Below are positions 25,160-33,466 of a stretch of 64,000 nt of DNA, in pieces (position 1 is the stretch's first letter; every line of letters begins with the position of its first letter). Position numbers and translations under genes: made by a program. Origin of the DNA: an uncultured Clostridia bacterium (GTDB lineage: Bacteria > Bacillota > Clostridia > Peptostreptococcales > Anaerovoracaceae); assembly GCA_934278925.1 (NCBI GenBank), contig CAKQWJ010000001.1, positions 1-64,000 of the forward strand, given 5' to 3'. The notes under the pieces are model-generated. The model saw only the letters and a list, made by a program, of their open reading frames with translations, was not told the origin of the DNA and made no database searches.

Positions 25160-25693
25160 TTACTTGTTGCTCTTTGGTCCAAGGAACATCGTCAGACTTC
25201 TGCCTTCGAACTTCGGTTTCTTCTCAACTACGCCGAACTCGGAAACTTCCTCTGCGAAACGGTTCATCACGTCGAAACCCTTCGCCGTGTAATCCCGTTC
25301 TCTTCCCCGGAAACGAAGACTAACCTTGAGCTTATCTCCGTTCTTCAAGAATTTCTTAGCTGTATTCGCTTTGACCTGTATGTCATGCTCTTCGATGAAA
25401 GTGCTGAGACGAACCTCTTTGACCTGAGTCACCTTCTGGTTCTTCTTCGACTGCTTCTCTTTCTTCTGAAGTTCATAACGATACTTACCATAATCCAGAA
25501 TCTTGCATACCGGCGGTTCCGCATTCGGTGATACGTTTACCAGATCCAGGTTGCTTTCTTCGGCCAATGCCAGGGCTTCCTTAATGCTCAGAACTCCTCG
25601 CATCTCCCCTTCTGCATCAATAACGCGAACTTCTTTAGCGCGGATCTCTTCATTGATCTGCCTGCTGTCTTTGTCTCTGTGATCTCTACTAAT
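25160..25693 (-). CDS. infC: Translation initiation factor IF-3, probable AUU start
   Basis: A factor that keeps the 30S subunit free and checks the start codon. The N domain shows INEEIRAKEVRVIDAEGE and EALALAEESNLDLV, the linker PPVCKILDYGKYRYE, and the C domain KEVRLSTFIEEHDI and FLKNGDKLKVSLRFRGRE. An ATG exists at 25708 but it is part of ATGGAGGT, and the GGAGGT itself sits 7 bases before an in-frame ATT at 25691-25693. An AUU start is the hallmark of infC, where IF-3 represses its own translation by rejecting the odd start. I therefore start at 25693 (177 residues). Confidence 0.93.
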   Translation of the reverse strand: MSRDHRDKDSRQINEEIRAKEVRVIDAEGEMRGVLSIKEALALAEESNLDLVNVSPNAEPPVCKILDYGKYRYELQKKEKQSKKNQKVTQVKEVRLSTFIEEHDIQVKANTAKKFLKNGDKLKVSLRFRGRERDYTAKGFDVMNRFAEEVSEFGVVEKKPKFEGRSLTMFLGPKSNK

Positions 25694-25712
25694 CGCTCTT
25701 ACCTCCATACAT

Positions 25713-25740
25713 TAAAAAAGCGGATACAGAAGTATCCGCA
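25713..25740 (-). terminator. Attenuator terminator before infC
   Basis: GCGGATAC (25720-25727) and GTATCCGC (25732-25739) form an 8-bp stem, followed by six T residues on the minus strand. It ends about 20 bases before the infC start, inside the leader, so it must be conditional. Confidence 0.85.
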
Positions 25741-25825
25741 ACAAAAACAAGATAAAAGCTTGCATATAGTTACCTTATGCACCTGCGTGATAAGGTGAGA
25801 AGCGGATAACTTCTTCTTCGACCTT
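25741..25825 (-). promoter_or_regulatory. infC-rpmI-rplT mRNA leader (L20-leader type)
   Basis: The leader between promoter and attenuator holds GTTATCCGCTTC, whose TATCCGC repeats part of the terminator stem, and a CACCTTAT/ATAAGGT inverted pair. Firmicutes infC operons are known to be attenuated by L20 binding to such leaders. The assignment rests on position and structure, not on a full covariance match. Confidence 0.6.
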
Positions 25826-25828
25826 GAT

Positions 25829-25857
25829 ATGATACCGTACATTCCCTAACGTGTCAA
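25829..25857 (-). promoter_or_regulatory. Promoter of infC-rpmI-rplT
   Basis: Minus-strand TTGACA (25852-25857) and TATCAT (25829-25834) with a 17-base spacer. It is back to back with the maf promoter. Confidence 0.85.
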
Positions 25858-25883
25858 GTGTTTTTCTGTGTTTTTTCTTCTGC

Positions 25884-25889
25884 TATAAT
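25884..25889 (+). promoter_or_regulatory. Extended -10 promoter of maf
   Basis: TGCTATAAT gives a perfect extended -10 element; no good -35 is seen 17 bases upstream. The start of transcription would be near 25896. Confidence 0.55.
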
Positions 25890-25926
25890 AAAAACAACCC
25901 AACAGAAAGGACATTCTCATTATATT

Positions 25927-26529
25927 ATGAAAATTCAAGAAATACAACCGGTTATTCTGGCCTCTCAATCTCCGAGAAGGCGAGATATCCTTCAGCGACA
26001 CGGGGTCTCCATCGTACTCCGGCCCACCCACACCGACGAACATCTTCCGGACGGGATCTCCCCGGAAGATGCGGTATGCCTTCTTTCCCGGGAAAAAGCA
26101 GAAGCCTGCTATCGGGAAATCTGTCCCAAGGAATTCCGAGAAGGCCTGATTATCGCCGCGGATACCGTCGTGTACAAGGACGAAATACTGGGAAAGCCTA
26201 AGGATGAAAAGGATGCCTTCCGCATGCTTTCCTCCTACCGAAACACCAGCCATCAGGTGATGACCGGCGTAACACTGATCGACATCCAAAGCGGCGCCAT
26301 CCACTCCTTCTGCGAGACCACCCACATTCGGTGTAAGGATTATTCCGATGAGGATATTTGGAACTACATCCGGGAGTGCCGACCCTTCGACAAAGCCGGT
26401 GCTTACGGAATCCAGGAAGACTTCTCGAAGTACATCGACCGCTGCGACGGTGATTTCGAGAACGTGGTAGGACTTCCCTTCCCCCGTCTGGCACGGGAAA
26501 CCGATGAATTTACAGAAAAAATCCGGTAG
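25927..26529 (+). CDS. maf: Maf-type nucleoside triphosphate pyrophosphatase
   Basis: A 200-residue house-cleaning enzyme that hydrolyses dTTP, UTP and modified nucleotides to monophosphates. It shows ILASQSPRRRDIL at residues 10-22, IIAADTVVYKDEILGKPKDEKDAFRML (catalytic Asp and Lys), and the late FDKAGAYGIQ and ENVVGLPFPRL motifs. An upstream GTG at 25858 gives a longer frame but overlaps the promoter; the ATG at 25927 begins the family's N terminus. An AAAGGA lies 14 bases upstream, longer than ideal. It is a single gene ended by a hairpin. Confidence 0.93.
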   Translation: MKIQEIQPVILASQSPRRRDILQRHGVSIVLRPTHTDEHLPDGISPEDAVCLLSREKAEACYREICPKEFREGLIIAADTVVYKDEILGKPKDEKDAFRMLSSYRNTSHQVMTGVTLIDIQSGAIHSFCETTHIRCKDYSDEDIWNYIRECRPFDKAGAYGIQEDFSKYIDRCDGDFENVVGLPFPRLARETDEFTEKIR

Positions 26530-26556
26530 TGCACGAGCACTGCCGGATTTCTTTTT
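26521..26556 (+). terminator. Terminator of maf
   Basis: CCGGTAGTGC and GCACTGCCGG (26523-26546) form a 10-bp stem with one G-T pair that includes the maf stop codon, followed by TTTCTTTTT. Confidence 0.8.
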
Positions 26557-28294
26557 ACATCTTGATGACGTATATGGAGATCAGCATCATCACCGCAAAT
26601 AATGCCACGATGACCTGAATCACATCTCCAATCAAACGATCTTCATTCTCAAAGGACATGGATTTGATTTTCAGATTACCGGATTTTTCCGTCCAGAGAT
26701 ACGGATTTCCAAGACCGGTTCCGAAGAACTGAACGCCGTGAAGCACATGACGATCGACCCAGCCGAACACCCGGTACAGGCCCTTGGACAACGCTTCGAC
26801 TATTTTTACCAGCGGTCTCCGATAGAACCAGTCAAAGTCCATGCTGATTTCATCGTGCGGCTTCATGATGCTGAGCATGATGAAGAACGGAATGGCACCG
26901 CCGGCGATGATTGCCACATATTCCATAATATGCGGAATCGTGAACGGATTCACCATGGTTTTGTAGGTGAGCTGCTGATACAGAAGCTCCGGTTTCATAC
27001 CGATGACGATGGACATGATGGTACCGATCACCACCGCTGCCGTCATGGAGTTGGTGGCATTCTGCACCTTCACTTGCCGATCGCATCTTCCGAAAAACAC
27101 GAAATAGTTAATCTTCAAAGTAATGGACAGCAAGGTTCCCACGCCGGCGATGGTAATCATAATCGCCGGGAAACCCTCACCGTATTCGTGGAGGCTCTCC
27201 ATAATCAGCGCCTTGCTGGCAAAACCGCTGAGGAACGGGAATCCCGCGATGGCCATGGAAGAGATCAAGAAACAGAATGCAGTAATCGGCATTTTCTTCC
27301 GAAGGCCGCCCAGCTCTGTGATTTTGCAGGTTCCGGTGGCTTTCATAATGGATCCGGCACACATCAGTAGCACGCCTTTAAAGAAAATATTGGTCACTGC
27401 ATGAGCGGATGCACCGTCCACACCGATTTCACTTCCAACGCCCAGGGAGGCCACCATCATTCCCAGCTGGCTGACGATATGGTAGGACAGCAGCCGACGA
27501 ATATCGTTCTCCAGAAGCGCCATGCAGGCCGCAAAGATGGCCATAAAAGCACCCACGTAGATCAGCATATTGGTTCCCGAAAAGAATGTGATCAGCGCAT
27601 AAATCGCCGCCTTGGTGGTATAGGATCCCAGATATACCGTGCCCGGAATGGTCGCTTCCGGGTAGGCATCCGCAATCCATCCGTTAAACGGCGGAATAGC
27701 TGCATTTACGCCGACGCCGATGAGAATCAGCCAGAACGCCGCCCCGTGCATGTTTCCGGACAGATTGGCCAGTCCAATGCCGTTATGGAAGATCTGCACC
27801 AGAATTCCGGCCAGCAGCATGTTTCCTCCGAAGGCGTGCACCAGAACGTATCGGAACGCCGCCCTGGAGGAACGCCGGCAGTGCCGAGCGTATATGATGT
27901 ACGTGGACGCAAAGGCCGATATCTCCCAGAATACGATGAAGCTGAGCAAATCCCCCGCGAGTACGATGCCCATATTGCTCCCCGCATAGATGCAGGTAAT
28001 TCCCGCTTCCCATTTGTTCTGAAGATCCATGGCATAGATGGCATTAATCACGCCGATGGTCACGAAAACCATCAGGAATACCATGGATACCCCGTTGGTA
28101 TCGATCAGTTGGAGTGTCAGATTATCGGTGACCTTATAGGGCAGCGTGCTGTGGCTGTCCATCATCCAAAACGAACAGAAGGCACACACCGCTCCGGCAA
28201 GCGTAAGGTATTTCCGGCATTTTTCCGGAAGCGCCAGGATAATGAACCCAAAGAGGATCATCACTAAGCCGGGATGAAGATTGTTCCAACTCAT
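26555..28294 (-). CDS. NuoL/M/N-like antiporter subunit, third copy (Mrp-type complex)
   Basis: A 579-residue polytopic subunit with the proton_antipo_M fold, about 14 helices plus a C-terminal extension with charged amphipathic segments. The key helix-5 glutamate is present (LLSFIVFWEISAFAS), as is the helix-12 lysine (FFKGVLLMCAGS). The helix-7 phrase reads VGVNAAIPPFNGW where a lysine is usual (for example GIKMALFPFHGW in the copy at 30012), so the central transport lysine appears replaced by asparagine. It ends the ten-gene Mrp-like operon. The cells probably use the complex to expel Na+ or H+. Confidence 0.85.
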   Translation of the reverse strand: MSWNNLHPGLVMILFGFIILALPEKCRKYLTLAGAVCAFCSFWMMDSHSTLPYKVTDNLTLQLIDTNGVSMVFLMVFVTIGVINAIYAMDLQNKWEAGITCIYAGSNMGIVLAGDLLSFIVFWEISAFASTYIIYARHCRRSSRAAFRYVLVHAFGGNMLLAGILVQIFHNGIGLANLSGNMHGAAFWLILIGVGVNAAIPPFNGWIADAYPEATIPGTVYLGSYTTKAAIYALITFFSGTNMLIYVGAFMAIFAACMALLENDIRRLLSYHIVSQLGMMVASLGVGSEIGVDGASAHAVTNIFFKGVLLMCAGSIMKATGTCKITELGGLRKKMPITAFCFLISSMAIAGFPFLSGFASKALIMESLHEYGEGFPAIMITIAGVGTLLSITLKINYFVFFGRCDRQVKVQNATNSMTAAVVIGTIMSIVIGMKPELLYQQLTYKTMVNPFTIPHIMEYVAIIAGGAIPFFIMLSIMKPHDEISMDFDWFYRRPLVKIVEALSKGLYRVFGWVDRHVLHGVQFFGTGLGNPYLWTEKSGNLKIKSMSFENEDRLIGDVIQVIVALFAVMMLISIYVIKM

Positions 28295-28500
28295 TTTCTT
28301 CCTCCCTTTCTGTCTCGCTTGTCGTTTTTCTTTTTACTCAGATTCGCTTTTCGAAGCATTTGCAGCTCCTCTTCTTTTTCCGTGGTCTCGTAATAATTGA
28401 CATCTCTCCGCAGGGGTTTGTTCATCACTACTTTGGAAAGAAAAATCAGCACAATCGATCCCACGAAAGAGATTATACAATAATATAAGAACTCATTCAT
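28291..28500 (-). CDS. Small one-helix subunit of the Mrp-like operon
   Basis: A 69-residue protein with one N-terminal helix (about residues 5-25) and a strongly basic tail (KKKNDKRDRKGGRK). I recognise no family. It overlaps the next gene by 4 bases (ATGA) and follows the second antiporter subunit by 9 bases, so it is tightly embedded in the operon. It is likely a structural or assembly subunit. Confidence 0.7.
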   Translation of the reverse strand: MNEFLYYCIISFVGSIVLIFLSKVVMNKPLRRDVNYYETTEKEEELQMLRKANLSKKKNDKRDRKGGRK

Positions 28501-28509
28501 CTTACACTC

Positions 28510-30015
28510 CTACAGGGATAATCCAAAAATCGCATTGCCCGCCATGACTGCCAAATCGTAGAGATGCAGCCCGAAATTCGGCATCACGCCCAATATCAGA
28601 GAACAAGCCGCCGTAATCATGATCGGAATCAGCATCGGCAGGCCGGCTTCTTTCCGAACCGGGAACTGACTGTTGTAAAAATCCCGCTTAAACGCCATCA
28701 GCACCACCGGCATCAGATAGGTCAATGCCAACAGCGCGCTGACAATCAGGGTCGCCACAAAGAACGGCTGTCCCATGGAAATGGCACCCATGATGATGTT
28801 TGCCTTACTGGTGAATCCCACAAAGAACGGGAAGCCCGCCACTGCCAGAGAAGCCAGCGTGAAGCAAGTCATGGTTATCGGCATCTGCCGCCCGATTCCA
28901 ATCATCTCGCTGATGTTCTTCCGGTGGGTGGTCACGAAAATCGCACCGGCGCACATGAATAACGTAATTTTCATAAAAGCATGGGCAACGATATGATACA
29001 GTGCTCCGGTTGCCGCATACGGTGACAGGATGGCAATTCCAAGAATGATGTAAGAAAGCTGTCCCACCGTAGAGAAGGCCAACCGCGCCTTGAGATTATC
29101 CTTGCGGATTGCAATCAGGGACGAAACCAGAATCGTCGCCACCGCCATCCAGGCCAAAATCTCCGAACCGTGGCAGAAGCGTGCCGCTTCCGGTCCGAAC
29201 ACGTACAGCACCACCCGAAGGGTGCAGAACGCACCGGCTTTCACCACGGCTACCGCGTGAAGCAATGCGCTGACCGGCGTCGGCGCCACCATGGCTGCCG
29301 GAAGCCAGCTGTGAAGCGGCATCACGCCGGCTTTCACAATGCCCGCACCAATCATCAGAATAAACACCACCAGCATCCAAGGCATCGGAATATCGCCGGT
29401 GTTCACGAATCCGCCCGGAACGAAATCCATCCTTCCGGTAAAGGAATACAGAATGACGATACCCGCAAAGAACAGCTGTCCGCTGATCAAGGTATACGCT
29501 AAATATTTCCGTCCGGAACGGGTTCCCTCCTCATCCCGATAATGCACTACCAGCGGATATGTCGCTACCGTCAACACCTCAAAGAAAATGAAGAACGTCA
29601 GTAGGTTCGCAGAGAAGCAGAGTCCCATGGTAGCCGTCAGACACATGGCGAAAGCGGAATAGTATCCGGTCTGGTTCTTCTCCCCGTGTCCCCGCATGTA
29701 TCCGATGGAATAGCAGGATGTGACAATCCACAGGGTGGAGGCCACGCAGGCGAAAATCATCCCCGCGGCATCCACGGAGAATTGCAGCGGAACTCCCTTC
29801 ACGATTTCCAGCAGGGTGAATCCAATCTCTTTTCCCGCCAAAGCGGCCGGAATCATGGAGTATACCAGTGCCGCCATCGAGAACGCCGCCGCAAAGGTAA
29901 TCGCCTCCCGGAAATTGGGACGAATGTGTTCCCCAAAAATGTAGATTAAACAGGATGCAATCAACGGCAGGAGGACAATGATGCCGGGTCTGTAATCCAG
30001 AGCAGTCAGAATCAT
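28510..30015 (-). CDS. NuoL/M/N-like antiporter subunit, second copy
   Basis: A 501-residue antiporter-like membrane subunit. The helix-5 glutamate (LLTFFIFFEVLTVATYP), helix-7 lysine (GAGIVKAGVMPLHSWLPAAM) and helix-12 lysine (HAFMKITLFMCAG) are all in place, so a complete proton or sodium path is expected. It overlaps the upstream copy by 4 bases. Together with the copies at 26555 and 30012 it gives the complex three antiporter modules, more than the usual MrpA plus MrpD. Confidence 0.9.
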   Translation of the reverse strand: MILTALDYRPGIIVLLPLIASCLIYIFGEHIRPNFREAITFAAAFSMAALVYSMIPAALAGKEIGFTLLEIVKGVPLQFSVDAAGMIFACVASTLWIVTSCYSIGYMRGHGEKNQTGYYSAFAMCLTATMGLCFSANLLTFFIFFEVLTVATYPLVVHYRDEEGTRSGRKYLAYTLISGQLFFAGIVILYSFTGRMDFVPGGFVNTGDIPMPWMLVVFILMIGAGIVKAGVMPLHSWLPAAMVAPTPVSALLHAVAVVKAGAFCTLRVVLYVFGPEAARFCHGSEILAWMAVATILVSSLIAIRKDNLKARLAFSTVGQLSYIILGIAILSPYAATGALYHIVAHAFMKITLFMCAGAIFVTTHRKNISEMIGIGRQMPITMTCFTLASLAVAGFPFFVGFTSKANIIMGAISMGQPFFVATLIVSALLALTYLMPVVLMAFKRDFYNSQFPVRKEAGLPMLIPIMITAACSLILGVMPNFGLHLYDLAVMAGNAIFGLSL

Positions 30016-31493
30016 AATGCCACTCCTTTCAGCGAAATCAGCAGAATATCAATTACTTTAACGTTAAATACGCCCAGCAGCAGAATCATAAGAATGCAGG
30101 TGACAACCGGAATCATGATGGTGAGCGGTGCCTCCGACACACCCTTCCCCTCCGGATGCAGCGGCTTTCTGTTTTTGTCCGCCTGAACGAATACTTTCTC
30201 AATCACCTTGAAGAAATAGACCGCATTCAGCAGAGAACTCAGCACCAGCACAAAGATGTACACGTACTCATGGGTCTGTGCCGCTCCGCAGGCCAGATAC
30301 CATTTGCTGAAGAAGCCCACCGTCGGCGGAATGCCGATCATGGACAGCGCTCCCACCGTCAGCAGTCCGGCAGTGAACGGCATCTTCTTATATATTCTTC
30401 CAAAGTCATTTAAATCAAAGGTTCCGTACTTCCAGCTGATGGCGCCCGCCGCAAAGAACAGGCCGCCTTTCATAAAAGCATGTCCCAGCATGTGCAGAAA
30501 AGCACCGGCCAGAGCCAACGGGCTGCCGATGGCAAAACCCAGGCTGATATATCCGATCTGAGCCACACTGGAATATGCCAAAACCTTACGGATGTCCTTC
30601 TGCGCCATGGCACGAACGGATCCGTAAATCATTCCGCACACGGAAATCACGCCGATAATGAGAAGAACGTACCGGAAATACTTAAAATCCTTCCCGTAGA
30701 TGCAGTACAGATACCGGAACATGGCATATGCCGGTATCTTTCCCATGGCTCCCGCAATGAGCGGACGCGCGCCGGTATGAGCGTGTGTATATGCGGACGG
30801 CTGCCAACCGTGAAATGGGAACAACGCCATCTTAATGCCGAAGGCTGCAATCAGGAACATCATGGCAACCAGCATCGCCGAATCGTTGTCTCCCTGTTTC
30901 AGGCAAACGGCCATATCCGACATGTTCAGGGTTCCCGTCACGGAGTACAGAATTCCCACCCCAAGCAGGTAGAAGGTCGCCGCAACGGTTCCCACCAGCA
31001 GGTACCGGAATGCGGATACGATGCCCCGGCTCCCGCCCATGGCAATCAGGCAGTACGCCGTCAGGGAAGTGATTTCCAGAAATACGTACAGGTTGAACAC
31101 GTCTCCGGTCATGGTCATGCCCACCATGCCCAGCACCAGAAGTGCATGCATGGTGTACGCACCGCCCACCTGGAGCGCATCTCCGTTTTTGTCAAAGTTA
31201 AAGGCAAACATGCAGGAGAGGACACCCAGCGTACATACCATAATAACGATAACGGCATTGATCGTGTCCACGGAGAACTCAATTCCGTATGGAATCTTGT
31301 ATCCGCCGAATACGTAATGAATCGGTCCGTGCTGAACCACCTGCACCAACTGAACGACGGACAGAACCAGCGATCCGGTTAGGGCACAAAACACCACGTC
31401 CCGCCCCAAATGTTTATGAATCTTCGACAGCGCTAATGACAGCAATGCCGAACACAATGGCAATAATACAATATATGCAGGCAGATTCTTCAT
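30012..31493 (-). CDS. mrpD: Mrp antiporter subunit D
   Basis: A 493-residue subunit, the closest of the three copies to MrpD/MnhD. It has the helix-5 glutamate in DVFNLYVFLEITSLTAYC, the helix-7 lysine in AFGIKMALFPFHGWQPSAY with the following THAHTGA histidines, and the helix-12 lysine in HAFMKGGLFFAAG. About 14 helices are visible. It follows mrpC with a 4-base overlap, the normal Mrp order. MrpD is a main ion-translocating subunit of Na+/H+ antiport. Confidence 0.93.
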   Translation of the reverse strand: MKNLPAYIVLLPLCSALLSLALSKIHKHLGRDVVFCALTGSLVLSVVQLVQVVQHGPIHYVFGGYKIPYGIEFSVDTINAVIVIMVCTLGVLSCMFAFNFDKNGDALQVGGAYTMHALLVLGMVGMTMTGDVFNLYVFLEITSLTAYCLIAMGGSRGIVSAFRYLLVGTVAATFYLLGVGILYSVTGTLNMSDMAVCLKQGDNDSAMLVAMMFLIAAFGIKMALFPFHGWQPSAYTHAHTGARPLIAGAMGKIPAYAMFRYLYCIYGKDFKYFRYVLLIIGVISVCGMIYGSVRAMAQKDIRKVLAYSSVAQIGYISLGFAIGSPLALAGAFLHMLGHAFMKGGLFFAAGAISWKYGTFDLNDFGRIYKKMPFTAGLLTVGALSMIGIPPTVGFFSKWYLACGAAQTHEYVYIFVLVLSSLLNAVYFFKVIEKVFVQADKNRKPLHPEGKGVSEAPLTIMIPVVTCILMILLLGVFNVKVIDILLISLKGVAL

Positions 31494-31876
31494 CGGAACT
31501 GTTTCTCTCCTTCTATAATATCTTTTTCTTCAATGCTTCCATACTTTTCCTTAATCCGAGTCAGCAAAGCCAATCCCACACCGGTGGTTCCCAGGCTGAC
31601 AACGATGGCCGTGAGCATCAGGCCGTGGGGCAGCGGATTGATGTACTCTGCCGCATGGACGATGTGCTTCATCGCCACCGGAATGGTTCCGGAATTCTTC
31701 TGGGCAAAGCAAAGGAAAAAGAAGATTACCGCCACCTGCATGATATTCATGCAGATTAGCTTTTTCATGTAGTTACGGCTGACGATGATTCCGTATAATC
31801 CCAGCGTCAGCAGCAGCAGTGTGAGAAAATAAATTCCCTTCCCTGCCAGAATTGTCTCAATCTGTGTCATCATCAA
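31490..31876 (-). CDS. mrpC: Mrp antiporter subunit C (NuoK-like)
   Basis: A 128-residue, three-helix subunit homologous to NuoK. It shows YGIIVSRNYMKKLICMNIMQVAVIFFFL, with the conserved acidic-free first pair, and LPHGLMLTAIVVSLGTTGVGLAL, the family hallmark. It overlaps mrpB upstream by 20 bases and mrpD downstream by 4. NuoK-like subunits complete the ion pathway next to the antiporter modules. Confidence 0.93.
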   Translation of the reverse strand: MMMTQIETILAGKGIYFLTLLLLTLGLYGIIVSRNYMKKLICMNIMQVAVIFFFLCFAQKNSGTIPVAMKHIVHAAEYINPLPHGLMLTAIVVSLGTTGVGLALLTRIKEKYGSIEEKDIIEGEKQFR

Positions 31877-32639
31877 AATGCACCCTTTCCATAATCCCGT
31901 TGAGAATGGTAATAATCGTCGCCATTACGCAGATAGCCACGCCCACTTCCACCAAAAGCATTCCGGTGGAGTGTTTCTCCAGCGCATGCATCGGAATCGG
32001 CAATTTCTCATATTCCAGAAAAACACCGCCCCCCGCCATGCACAGGATTCCGGTCAGCACGTAGACAAAGGTTCCGATTCCGCCCAGCGCGGTGGATTTT
32101 TCCTTCGGCAGCCGGATGAGGCTGTCCCGTTCCGGAATGACCATCACATCCAGGATGTACGTCATTCCCAAAAGTGCTCCCGCCTGGAAACCGCCGCCCA
32201 GGCTCACCTCGCCGTGGAACAGCACGTAGATGGCATACAGCATAATCATCGGCTCAATCAACGGAATCATTACTTCCTTATTGATGGTGCGGTACACCGG
32301 CTTTCCATCCCGGGATTCCTTCTTCCGAACTTTTCGGGACCGAATTCGATTCTTTCGTTCCGGATGGCTGGCCAGAATAAGAACCACCGCCACTCCGGCA
32401 ATGAACATTACCGTCGTTTCGTACATCGTATCAAACGCTCTGTAGTCCACGATAACCGCCGTTACCATGTTCGCCGCATTGGTCTCCGTCGTAGCGTGTT
32501 CAATGTAGTAATCCGTCGTATGGGTGTTGGGCTTGGATGACGGATCTCCGATTTCCGGCAGGAAATCCAAGGTCACAAAGGATGCGCCCAGGCAAATCAC
32601 AATTAATAATAATGGTAGCACTTTCCGCATCACTTGCAC
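31857..32639 (-). CDS. mrpB: Fused MbhE-like and MrpB-like subunit
   Basis: A 260-residue protein with two parts. The N half (about 1-95) has one helix, an extracytoplasmic loop and TAVIVDYRAFDTMYETTVMFIAG, matching the C-terminal segment of MrpA (MbhE in archaeal membrane-bound hydrogenases). The C half (about 120-255) is MrpB (MnhB), with EPMIMLYAIYVLFHGEVSLGGGFQAGALLG. In standard Mrp operons the first part belongs to a giant MrpA; here it is joined to MrpB, as in some Mbh-type systems. Confidence 0.9.
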   Translation of the reverse strand: MQVMRKVLPLLLIVICLGASFVTLDFLPEIGDPSSKPNTHTTDYYIEHATTETNAANMVTAVIVDYRAFDTMYETTVMFIAGVAVVLILASHPERKNRIRSRKVRKKESRDGKPVYRTINKEVMIPLIEPMIMLYAIYVLFHGEVSLGGGFQAGALLGMTYILDVMVIPERDSLIRLPKEKSTALGGIGTFVYVLTGILCMAGGGVFLEYEKLPIPMHALEKHSTGMLLVEVGVAICVMATIITILNGIMERVHFDDDTD

Positions 32640-32872
32640 CGCCGATCTATGTTTCTGAGTGTCATAATGAAATAAATGGTGGAGATGACACCGATTACCG
32701 CTTCCGTAAAGGCCACATCCGGTGCTCCCATCACAATGTACAGGAACATGGTGATAAAGCTGAAGGCACAGTAGGTCACCACGACCACCATCAAGTCCTT
32801 ATTAAAAATCACGACCAGCGTGATGGCAATCAATGCCAGCAAAAGCACCGCTTCAAGCATCAGCATCGACAT
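32630..32872 (-). CDS. DUF4040/MbhD-like subunit
   Basis: An 80-residue, three-helix subunit corresponding to the DUF4040 segment at the MrpA C terminus (MbhD). It contains LIAITLVVIFNKDLMVVVV, and FLYIVMGAPDVAFTEAVIGV with the hallmark APD-AFTEA phrase that resembles NuoJ. Several in-frame ATGs exist. I chose the one at 32872, nine bases after GGGAG; starts at 32881, 32866 or 32860 are possible. It overlaps mrpG by 20 bases and the fused subunit by 10. Confidence 0.85.
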   Translation of the reverse strand: MSMLMLEAVLLLALIAITLVVIFNKDLMVVVVTYCAFSFITMFLYIVMGAPDVAFTEAVIGVISTIYFIMTLRNIDRRCK

Positions 32873-33206
32873 CTCGGTCATCTCCCTTCTCTTTCTTAAT
32901 TTTCTTTCCGTTATATCCCTGATAATCCCGGGCATGTACCGCTTCCAGAATAATCAGGTTCGTTCCCAGCGGGTTGGTGATGAGATAGATTACATATACC
33001 AGAAAAACCTTCAGGGACAACAGCGTCAATCCCGTCTTCACCATGATTCCCGTGGTCAGAAGAAGCGCCCCCAGAGTATCCCCGATTCCGGCAGCGTGAA
33101 GCCGCGAAAAGAAATCCGGAAAGCGAACCACACCGATTGCCGCCGTCCAAAGGAATATCACACCGACCAGAATCAGCGCGGCCGAAATAATTGTCCGTAT
33201 ATCCAT
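32853..33206 (-). CDS. mrpG: Mrp antiporter subunit G
   Basis: A 117-residue, three-helix MrpG/MnhG subunit. AAIGVVRFPDFFSRLHAAGIGDTLGALLL is the family signature, followed by LFLSLKVFLVYVIYLITNPLGTNLI-like helices and a basic tail. It starts one base from the end of mrpF (shared A of TAATG) and overlaps the DUF4040 gene. Confidence 0.95.
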   Translation of the reverse strand: MDIRTIISAALILVGVIFLWTAAIGVVRFPDFFSRLHAAGIGDTLGALLLTTGIMVKTGLTLLSLKVFLVYVIYLITNPLGTNLIILEAVHARDYQGYNGKKIKKEKGDDRDVDADA

Positions 33207-33466
33207 TATCTTCTTCCTCCGATAAACTTCGCCAGAATCACCGTCGTTACAAATCCCAGAATGGAATAGCTCAGCGCGATGTCGATGTACATATCGATTC
33301 GTCCGTCAATCAATCCCCGCACCAGAATCAGAAAAACGATATTCGTGTTCATCACGAACATGGCATTTAACTTGTCATAGACCCCATTCTTCCGAATCAT
33401 AAAAAACAGCATCAGGAGCACCACTCCCGTAATCGCCAGCAGGATCGCCGTATAAAAAATCGTCAT
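33206..33466 (-). CDS. mrpF: Mrp antiporter subunit F
   Basis: An 86-residue, three-helix MrpF/MnhF subunit with KLNAMFVMNTNIVFLILV and YIDIALSYSILGFVTTVILAKFI, the conserved D-ALSYSILGF phrase. It overlaps mrpE by 4 bases and mrpG by one base. Confidence 0.94.
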   Translation of the reverse strand: MTIFYTAILLAITGVVLLMLFFMIRKNGVYDKLNAMFVMNTNIVFLILVRGLIDGRIDMYIDIALSYSILGFVTTVILAKFIGGRR

